Shown in pieces: positions 16,644 to 23,019 of a stretch of DNA of 64,000 bases. Numbering within the stretch: position 1 is the first letter of the stretch; every line of letters starts with the position of its first letter. The notes beneath the pieces are model-generated. The model was given only the letters and a program-made list of their open reading frames with translations. It made no database searches and was not told the DNA's origin. This DNA is from Clostridiales bacterium (lineage in GTDB: Bacteria; Bacillota; Clostridia; Christensenellales; Borkfalkiaceae). Where the stretch lies: NCBI GenBank assembly GCA_015069295.1, contig SVIW01000010.1, positions 1 to 64,000 on the forward strand. Reading direction: 5' to 3'. The position numbers were made by a program, and so were the translations under genes.

Positions 16644-18368
16644 ATGGCTTTTTGTTCTTTTTCGAAAGATTACGACACGGCGTGTACGATAATCGAAAAT
16701 AAATTTATTACCAAGTATCTGCCCGACGTGGACGGATTTGCCGTAAAGGTTTACCTTTACGGGCTTTTTCTCTGTCAAAATACCGACAGCGATTTTACTC
16801 TTCGCTCGATGGCGGAAGTTTTGAAAACGGACGAAGAAAAAATCAAGCAAGCCTATTCGCTGTGGGAAGATTACGACCTGGTTCAAATCCTCTCCCAAGA
16901 GCCGTTTACTTTGCAATATTTGCCCGTTCGTTCGGCAATCGGAAAGGCGAAGAAAATCCATTACGAGCAATACGCCGATTTCAATAAAGAATTACAACGC
17001 AAAATGCAAAAGGTCGGCAAATTTATCTCCGCAGGGGATTATATCAAATATATGCGGTTTTTGGAGGAAAACAATATCCAACCGCAGGCGTTTTTGCTGA
17101 TTGCCGAATACTGCGTCAACAAACAAGGCGCTTCCGTCGTCCCCTCGTACATTTTCAACAAAGCCAAAAAACTGATACAAAAAGGCAAAACCACTTACGA
17201 TCAAGTGGAAAAAGAACTGTCCAATTATAACGCAAACGAGGGCAATCTCCTCGCCGTCTTTTCCGCGCTCTCCATTCTGCGTAATCCCGACGAAACCGAT
17301 TATTCGCTGTACGAAAATTGGCTGGGCAAGGGTTTTTCGCAAGACGGGATTATCGCCGCGGCGAAAAAACAAAAACGGGGCAGTATGAATTCGCTCGATT
17401 TGGCGTTGGGCGAGCTTGCCGAAAAGGGAAAACTGGAAACGGAAGAAATCGAGCGCTATTTAAACGATCGGGAAATGCTGGCAAACCTTACTTTCCGTCT
17501 TGGCAGAAAGCTGGGAGTAAAAGTACAAAATCCCGCTCCGTATATCGACGAATACGTGGAAAAATGGTACTTGTACGGGTATGAGGAAGGCTCGCTTTTG
17601 GACGTCGCTTTGTTCTGTTTAAAAACCGAACGCGGAAATTTCGAGGCGATGCACGAGCTTTTGCAAAACCTCTTCAACGAGGGAATCGTTTCCGCGGAGA
17701 GCGTTAAAGGGTTTTTAAAGGAAAAGAACGACGAATTAAAGCTGTTTGTGAAAATTCAATCGATTTGCGGCGGCATCAGAAAAAACGCGGCAAATCTTTC
17801 TCTTATCAAGACGTGGCGCGCGTGGAATTTCTCCAACGAAATGATTTTGGAGGCGGCGACGCGCAGCGCAGGCGGCGCAAACCCCGTTCCGTATATGAAC
17901 AAAATCCTTTCGGACTGGAAACAAAAGGGCGTTTTTACCGTTCAATCGATACCTGCCCCCGTCGTTTCTCCCTCCTCCCCCGCTTCGCAAGGGTATATTA
18001 GCCCCGCGATTGAGGCGGCAAACGCCAAAGCCGACCGCGAACGCTATTATGCGATTTTGCGCGAAAAGGCGTTGACGAGAGCGGAAAAATTCGTGGCGAA
18101 AGCCAACGCCAACGAACGGTTTAAAGAGGTCGTAAAGGAATTGTCGAAAATGGAAATCTCCCTTGCGAAAGCCGAGGTTTTCGACCAAAGCCAACTGCCC
18201 GCGCTCCAAAAACAAAAGGAAAATCTTTTATTGGAAAGAAAGAACATCTTGACTGCGCTTGGTATTGAAGAATCCCAACTCGTTCCCCAATACGCCTGCA
18301 AGCGCTGTTTGGATACGGGATTCTTGCCCGAAGGCACCGCTTGTAATTGTTATAAACCCGAACAGTAA
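16644..18368 (+). CDS. DnaD-family protein fused to a DnaC/DnaI-type zinc N-domain
   Basis: Residues 1-105 look like a DnaD N-terminal winged helix (LPDVDGFAVKVYLYGLF). Residues about 110-430 hold several DnaD C-terminal (DDBH2) type helical repeats; the clearest is PYMNKILSDWKQKGV, the YxxxIxxxW motif. Residues about 470-574 resemble the N-terminal part of DnaC/DnaI helicase loaders: a coiled coil, then CKRCLDTGFLPEGTACNCY, a zinc-type C-x2-C and C-x-C pair. In loaders this region binds DnaB and is followed by a AAA+ domain; here the protein stops after it and a terminator follows. Probable role is replication restart or helicase recruitment. The fusion is read directly; function is inferred. 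Confidence 0.8.
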   Translation: MAFCSFSKDYDTACTIIENKFITKYLPDVDGFAVKVYLYGLFLCQNTDSDFTLRSMAEVLKTDEEKIKQAYSLWEDYDLVQILSQEPFTLQYLPVRSAIGKAKKIHYEQYADFNKELQRKMQKVGKFISAGDYIKYMRFLEENNIQPQAFLLIAEYCVNKQGASVVPSYIFNKAKKLIQKGKTTYDQVEKELSNYNANEGNLLAVFSALSILRNPDETDYSLYENWLGKGFSQDGIIAAAKKQKRGSMNSLDLALGELAEKGKLETEEIERYLNDREMLANLTFRLGRKLGVKVQNPAPYIDEYVEKWYLYGYEEGSLLDVALFCLKTERGNFEAMHELLQNLFNEGIVSAESVKGFLKEKNDELKLFVKIQSICGGIRKNAANLSLIKTWRAWNFSNEMILEAATRSAGGANPVPYMNKILSDWKQKGVFTVQSIPAPVVSPSSPASQGYISPAIEAANAKADRERYYAILREKALTRAEKFVAKANANERFKEVVKELSKMEISLAKAEVFDQSQLPALQKQKENLLLERKNILTALGIEESQLVPQYACKRCLDTGFLPEGTACNCYKPEQ

Positions 18369-18376
18369 ATAAAAGT

Positions 18377-18415
18377 TACGCCCCGACAAAGTTTCGTCCG
18401 TCGGGGCGTATTTTT
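18377..18415 (+). terminator. terminator after the dnaD-like gene
   Basis: An 11-bp stem TACGCCCCGAC/GTCGGGGCGTA followed by TTTTT, 9 nt past the stop codon. Confidence 0.92.
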
Positions 18416-18473
18416 CTATTTTTTAATGACCGCCACAATTCCGAATTCTTAAAGAGGGATAGTATCCTCCCGT

Positions 18474-18619
18474 AACACCGCAGGGCGATAGAAAGATAGA
18501 TAAGCTTAGATGCAACGGAACGTTACTTGAGATTGCTTCGTCGCGTTCCGCTCCTCGCAATGACACGAAACACCGCAGGGCGATAGAAAGATAGATAAGA
18601 TTGGATGCAACGGAACGTT
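18474..18619. repeat. 51-bp direct repeats around a palindromic intergenic element
   Basis: Near-identical 51-bp copies lie at 18474-18524 and 18569-18619 (AACACCGCAGGGCGATAG at the start, GCAACGGAACGTT at the end, two mismatches). Between them, 18529-18565 has an imperfect dyad with outer arms ATTGC/GCAAT (TTGCTTCGTCGC, then CTCCTCGCAATGACA), a type of short palindromic repeat common in bacterial intergenic DNA. No gene is supported between 18416 and 18622. Confidence 0.75.
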
Positions 18620-18622
18620 GCC

Positions 18623-18839
18623 TTCTCTGCACCAACAAAAAACACACCCGTAAAGGGTGTGTTTCGTTGGCAAAAGAGCATTTTGGCTTCGCCAAAGCTT
18701 CCTCGCTCGTCCACCCTCGCCCTTTATCCGTTCCGCTCTTTTTCTCGCTCGTCGCGCGAACCTCCGATAATTCGGCTGGGGCTCAATCTCTTCTCTGCAC
18801 CAACAAAAAACACACCCATAAAGGGTGTGTTTCGTTGGC
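18623..18839. repeat. 49-bp direct repeats carrying a terminator hairpin and tRNA 3' end sequence
   Basis: Copies at 18623-18671 and 18791-18839 differ at one base. Each reads TTCTCTGCACCAAC, then an AAACACACCC/GGGTGTGTTT hairpin, then CGTTGGC. The first bases mimic a tRNA-Ser 3' end with CCA but in plus orientation, so with the real minus-strand tRNA-Ser the second copy forms an inverted repeat of about 30 bp. The 119 bp between the copies hold no convincing gene; frames through here are artefacts. Confidence 0.75.
18804..18833 (-). terminator. terminator of tRNA-Ser
   Basis: Stem AAACACACCC/GGGTGTGTTT with a T run on the minus strand, starting a few bases after the encoded CCA. Confidence 0.85.
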
Positions 18840-18926
18840 GCAGAGAAGAGGATTCGAACCTCCGGTAAGCTTCAGACCTACACACGATTTCCAATCGTGC
18901 TCCTTAAACCACTCAGACATCTCTGC
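18836..18926 (-). tRNA. tRNA-Ser (GGA anticodon)
   Basis: Complete class II tRNA on the minus strand: acceptor GCAGAGA, anticodon stem CACGA/TCGTG enclosing TTGGAAA (anticodon GGA), a long variable arm, T loop GTTCGAATC, discriminator G and encoded CCA (18836-18838). Confidence 0.95.
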
Positions 18927-18938
18927 AATCGCCTATTT

Positions 18939-18967
18939 ATATTACTGTATTTTTTTGAAAAAGGCAA
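18939..18967 (-). promoter_or_regulatory. promoter for tRNA-Ser
   Basis: TTGCCT, 17 bp, TAATAT on the minus strand, 12 bp upstream of the mature 5' end. Confidence 0.55.
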
Positions 18968-19011
18968 GCGTTTTTATCCTACTTTGTGAAAAATCTTAAA
19001 AAGAATTTTTA

Positions 19012-19041
19012 ACCCCCCGTCTTATCTCAAACGGGGGTTTT
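19012..19041. terminator. hairpin downstream of the PlsC-like gene
   Basis: Stem AACCCCCGT/ACGGGGGTT with a 10-nt loop. It lies 3 bp past the stop codon of the acyltransferase gene; the T tract is better on the plus strand, so it may also insulate the tRNA-Ser promoter. Confidence 0.65.
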
Positions 19042-19043
19042 CC

Positions 19044-19787
19044 TTATGCCTGCGCTTGTTTTTCTTCTATCACTTCTTCCGCTTCTTTATCAAACTGCAT
19101 TCTTCCCAGCTCGTTACAACGCTTTAACAATTTGTCCGCAACCTCTTCTTTCGTTTCGCCGTTTGCCGTAAGCTGCGAATAATACACGGGTTTATCAATG
19201 ATATACGTCAAATCCTTTTTACGGAAATAGGATACGTAAATAGGAATATCTATCCCCTTTTTCTTGCACGTCTCCGCTAAAGCCGTAAACCCGAAATGGA
19301 AGCCTTCCAGCTCTTCTAAATATCCGTTCGTCGAATCCTCGGGGAAAATTACGATATTCTTCCCCTCTTTTACCGCGTCTACGCTTTGGCGCAGAGTCTT
19401 TAAAAACCGCCCGTCTTTATAGGTGGGTATCAAATCCAAGCCCCGATAGAAAAGATTCGTCAACGGGCTGGCAAGCAAACAAAACGCCCGCGCCAAAAAC
19501 AAATTCCAATGCTTTTTCTCGTGATAATACACGCGGGTTTGGTATTTGTACATATTTTTAAGCCCCGTCGCCATTTCGTGCGCGCCCCACATACAAACGG
19601 GCTTATCCAAATACATCTCTAACGACAACGGCGCGTCCGTGCCCTCGTGGTTGCTAAGTATCACCGCTCCTTTGTCTATCTTTTCACCAAGATACACGAA
19701 CTTCGGTTCTTTATACCGCCCTTTCATCATTTTCAGCAATATTTTAAACCACCATTTACGCTTTCTCACGTTATTGATTTTCGACAT
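19044..19787 (-). CDS. PlsC-like 1-acylglycerol-3-phosphate acyltransferase
   Basis: LPLAT-family acyltransferase of 247 residues, probably adding the second acyl chain in phosphatidic acid synthesis at the membrane. The acyl-acceptor motif FPEDSTNG (like FPEGTRS) is clear. The catalytic box reads SNHEGTDAP, so His and Asp are separated by three residues rather than the usual four (HX4D); the gene is otherwise intact. It is transcribed alone from its own promoter. Exact substrate is uncertain. Confidence 0.8.
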   Translation of the reverse strand: MSKINNVRKRKWWFKILLKMMKGRYKEPKFVYLGEKIDKGAVILSNHEGTDAPLSLEMYLDKPVCMWGAHEMATGLKNMYKYQTRVYYHEKKHWNLFLARAFCLLASPLTNLFYRGLDLIPTYKDGRFLKTLRQSVDAVKEGKNIVIFPEDSTNGYLEELEGFHFGFTALAETCKKKGIDIPIYVSYFRKKDLTYIIDKPVYYSQLTANGETKEEVADKLLKRCNELGRMQFDKEAEEVIEEKQAQA

Positions 19788-19819
19788 CGCACACCTCGAA
19801 TTTTTTGTTCGTTATTATA

Positions 19820-19848
19820 ATTATATCACATTTTTTTATGACAATCAA
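19820..19848 (-). promoter_or_regulatory. promoter for PlsC-like gene
   Basis: TTGATT, 17 bp, TATAAT on the minus strand, about 35 bp before the start codon. Confidence 0.65.
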
Positions 19849-19881
19849 GCGTTTAATAATCTTTTTTATATTTTTGTCATA

Positions 19882-19922
19882 AAAAAATATGACGGCAGCC
19901 GCGTTGGCGGTTGCCGTCATCA
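19882..19922 (-). terminator. terminator of the Na/Pi symporter gene
   Basis: A 13-bp stem ATGACGGCAGCCGC/GCGGTTGCCGTCAT with one mismatch and a T run on the minus strand, 14 bp past the stop. Confidence 0.88.
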
Positions 19923-19935
19923 TTATTTTTATAAG

Positions 19936-21594
19936 TTAAGCCAACGCAGCTCTTGCTTCGCTTTGCGAGCCCGTGGGATTCAAGATACTGTACCCGACGT
20001 TTACGAGGTGGTCGGCGACTCTTTCCAAGCCTGAGATATAGGAAGAGAAATAGGGACTGAGTTCCACCTTACATTCGCCCGCCGCCAAGCGCGCGTAATG
20101 GCGGGAAGAAAGATTTTTCTTCAAACCGTCCACTTCGTTTTCCAATGCGGTCAATTCGTTTAAACGCCCTGCGTCCAATTTGTCAAACGCGGTTTCTGCG
20201 ATGGCAAACATACGCAAAACCTTTTCCTGCATTCCTTTCAATTCCGCAAGCGCGTTTTCCGAAAACGCCAAGCCTGCCGATTGCATCTGCAACGCAATTT
20301 CGCCGAAGTTTTCCGCGTGGTCGCCGACGCGTTCCAAGTCGTTGAGAACGTGGAAATACGAACCGATAGCGCGCTCGTTTTCTCTGTCTACGAGGGGCGC
20401 AAGGCTGATTAAATATTTCGTCAACGCCTTGTTGGTAAAGTTAATCGCACGCTCGTTTTCCGTTATCGCCGTTTCGTATTTTTCCGCCTCGTTAGACAAT
20501 GCGGCAAAAGACCTTTCAAGATTTTCCTTGGCAAGGGCAGCCATATACTCGACTTCCTTTTTTACCTGACCGAGCGCGACGTGGGGAGTTTTCAACAAAC
20601 GCTCGTCCACGAAACGAAGCTGTCTTTCTTCCTTTTCTTCTTTCTTCTTGTCGGGGATTACCTTTTCCGCAAACCAAACGAGTTGTTTGACAAACGGCAA
20701 CAAAAGGAGGGTCGTTGTTACGTTGAAGACAACGTGAAACCACGCAAGCTGCATTTCAGGTTTTGTTACAACCGATTGTAAAAGATTGACGACGGGGGTC
20801 GTGAAAATCCAAATAAACGCAGAAAAGACAATCGTACCGATAACGTTAAACGTCAAGTGGATCAGCGCCGTACGCTTTGCGTTGGTGCTTGCACCAAGAC
20901 ACGCCAAGAGCGCCGTAACGCAAGTACCGATATTCGAGCCTAATACCAAAAACAACGCACTGTCAAGGTTTAACGCGCCCGCACCGACCATCGTAATAAA
21001 CAAACCCGTCGCCGCAGACGAACTTTGAATCAAAGCCGTAAACGCAACACCGCAAAGAATCAAAAGCAACGGGAAATTGATATTCGCAAACACTTTCGTT
21101 TGAAAAAACACGTCCAAGCCCGTGCCGTCAAAGGCGTCGCCCATAATATCGAGACCGACGAAAATAAGACCCAGACCGCAAAAAGTTCCGCCGATTTGTT
21201 TCCATCTATCCCCTTTAAGAAACATCATCATAACGCCGATAAAGGCAAGCAGGGACGCGTACAGCGTAATATTAAGCGATTTTAAGGACACCAAAATACC
21301 CGTAACCGTCGTACCGATATTCGCGCCCATAATAACCGAAGTTGCCTGCGCCAGGGTCATAACCCCCGCGTTTACGAAACCGATGGCCATAACGCTGGTT
21401 GCGGACGAGCTTTGTATAATCGCCGTTGCCCCTGCGCCGACGCCGACGCCTGCAAAACGGTTGGTCGTCAGTCTGCCGAGCATTCGTTTCATTCCCCCGC
21501 CTGCGCTGCGCTCTAAGCCGTTGCCGAGCATATTCATACCCGCAATAAAGACGCCGCAGCCAATCAGCAATACCAAAACCGCCTCCAATATCAT
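19936..21594 (-). CDS. Na+/phosphate cotransporter family protein with PhoU-like tail
   Basis: NptA/PNaS-family membrane protein, 552 residues. The membrane half (about 1-310) carries the duplicated family signature: AIIQSSSATSVM (about 58-69) and ALIQSSSAATGLF (about 186-198). The C-terminal half (about 340-540) is helical and PhoU-like. It probably imports phosphate with sodium; some relatives with this tail have regulatory roles. No pst or pho genes adjoin it. Confidence 0.92.
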   Translation of the reverse strand: MILEAVLVLLIGCGVFIAGMNMLGNGLERSAGGGMKRMLGRLTTNRFAGVGVGAGATAIIQSSSATSVMAIGFVNAGVMTLAQATSVIMGANIGTTVTGILVSLKSLNITLYASLLAFIGVMMMFLKGDRWKQIGGTFCGLGLIFVGLDIMGDAFDGTGLDVFFQTKVFANINFPLLLILCGVAFTALIQSSSAATGLFITMVGAGALNLDSALFLVLGSNIGTCVTALLACLGASTNAKRTALIHLTFNVIGTIVFSAFIWIFTTPVVNLLQSVVTKPEMQLAWFHVVFNVTTTLLLLPFVKQLVWFAEKVIPDKKKEEKEERQLRFVDERLLKTPHVALGQVKKEVEYMAALAKENLERSFAALSNEAEKYETAITENERAINFTNKALTKYLISLAPLVDRENERAIGSYFHVLNDLERVGDHAENFGEIALQMQSAGLAFSENALAELKGMQEKVLRMFAIAETAFDKLDAGRLNELTALENEVDGLKKNLSSRHYARLAAGECKVELSPYFSSYISGLERVADHLVNVGYSILNPTGSQSEARAALA

Positions 21595-21694
21595 ATTGTT
21601 TTGCTCTCCTTGTTTTCCTTTCTTGCGTCTTCCTCTCCTTCTATTTTTTCCAATTCGTAACGGTTTTATTATAACGTTTTTTAAATGAACTCAA

Positions 21695-23002
21695 CTAATC
21701 GAAAGCAACCTCTTGCAAAATTTCCGAGGGCTCTTTTTTATCTTTCAGCTTTTCGCGGGCGGTTGCCAACATCAATTTCAAGCGGTTTTCTTGGTTGACT
21801 TTGGTTGCCGACGGGTCGTAGTCGATGGGCACGATATTGACGTCTTCGTACAAATCCTTAATCGCGCGCGCCGCGCCCTTGCCGACGATGTGGTTGGGCA
21901 GACACCCGAACGGCTGCGCGCAGACGATATTCTCCGTTCCGCTTTCGTACAGCGCCAACATTTCTGCGGGAATCAGCCAGCCCTCGCCCATTTTTACCCC
22001 TTGGTGGATAACTCTATCCGCGCAAGCGCGGAGATATTCGAAATCGTGCGGGGGCTCGAAACCGCCCTCTTCAAAGAGGCGAATAATCCCCCTTTGTACG
22101 CGCAATAAAATTTTGTATACGAGCTTGTAGATAAACGCCGATTTTTTGTTTTTGTCATACAGCTTGCTATCGTTGATCGTATTGACGATACAATACATTA
22201 CGAAGTCCATCAACGCGGGCACTACGGGCTCGCAGTCCTCTGCATAAAGAAATTTTTCCAAGCCCGAATTGGCAAGCGGCGAATATTTGACGTAAATTTC
22301 GCCCACGATACCCACCTTGACCTTTTCCGTCTTCACCCGTGGGATTGCGTTAAAGTCTTCCACCAGTTTTTTTACGACTTTTTTATAGTTTCTATACCCC
22401 CGTTTACAAACGACCTTTTGCACGTAAGCGATAGATTCGTCTCGTACCTGGTCGGCTTGCGCGGGGTTTTTTGCATACGGTTTGGTCTGGTTGTAGAGGC
22501 TCATAATCGCGTCGGCGTAGAAAATCGCGTACGCCATTCTAAGCAGGGTAAATAGGGAAACCTCCAGCCCGTTGCCCTTTTCCAAACCCGAAAAGTTAAA
22601 GGACAAAACGGGAATTTGAGGAAATTCGGATTTTAAAGCTTTGCGGAGCAAGGGCACGTAATTGGAAGCGCGGCACCCACCCCCCGATTGGGTGATGACG
22701 AGCGCAACCTTGTCCACGTCGTATTTGCCGCTTTTCAACGCGTCGATAAACTGACCGACCACGCAGAGCGCAGGATAGCAGGTGTCGTTATGTACGTGCT
22801 TTAACCCCTCGTCGATAATCGAACGGTCTTCCGTTTTTAAAATTTCTACGTTATAGCCCTCTTTCTCGATAAGCTTTGCAAGGATATCAAAATGGTAAGG
22901 CAACATATTGGGCGCAAGCACCGTATACGTCTTTTTCATTTCTTTGGTAAATACGGGCGCCTCTTCTTTATAGCTTACGATTTCTATCGGTTGTTTTTTC
23001 AT
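21695..23002 (-). CDS. 2-hydroxyacyl-CoA dehydratase (HgdB)-like protein, split from its activase
   Basis: A 435-residue HgdB/double-cubane-type iron-sulfur protein. Cys residues that could bind a cluster occur in HNDTCYPALCVVGQ and QSGGGCRASNY. In many Clostridia this sequence is the C-terminal portion of one protein of about 1400 residues whose front half is the two-activase protein encoded just upstream; here it is separate, 17 bp downstream. The known chemistry is ATP-driven one-electron reduction of a substrate by the activase-charged cluster. The substrate here is unknown. Confidence 0.87.
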   Translation of the reverse strand: MKKQPIEIVSYKEEAPVFTKEMKKTYTVLAPNMLPYHFDILAKLIEKEGYNVEILKTEDRSIIDEGLKHVHNDTCYPALCVVGQFIDALKSGKYDVDKVALVITQSGGGCRASNYVPLLRKALKSEFPQIPVLSFNFSGLEKGNGLEVSLFTLLRMAYAIFYADAIMSLYNQTKPYAKNPAQADQVRDESIAYVQKVVCKRGYRNYKKVVKKLVEDFNAIPRVKTEKVKVGIVGEIYVKYSPLANSGLEKFLYAEDCEPVVPALMDFVMYCIVNTINDSKLYDKNKKSAFIYKLVYKILLRVQRGIIRLFEEGGFEPPHDFEYLRACADRVIHQGVKMGEGWLIPAEMLALYESGTENIVCAQPFGCLPNHIVGKGAARAIKDLYEDVNIVPIDYDPSATKVNQENRLKLMLATAREKLKDKKEPSEILQEVAFD

Positions 23003-23019
23003 CTTTTCACCTCGCCCCT

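Noticed and set aside
18423..18999. Short frames around the repeats and tRNA-Ser
   Set aside because: They read through repeats, hairpins and the tRNA itself and end in the artefact sequence often predicted across tRNA genes.
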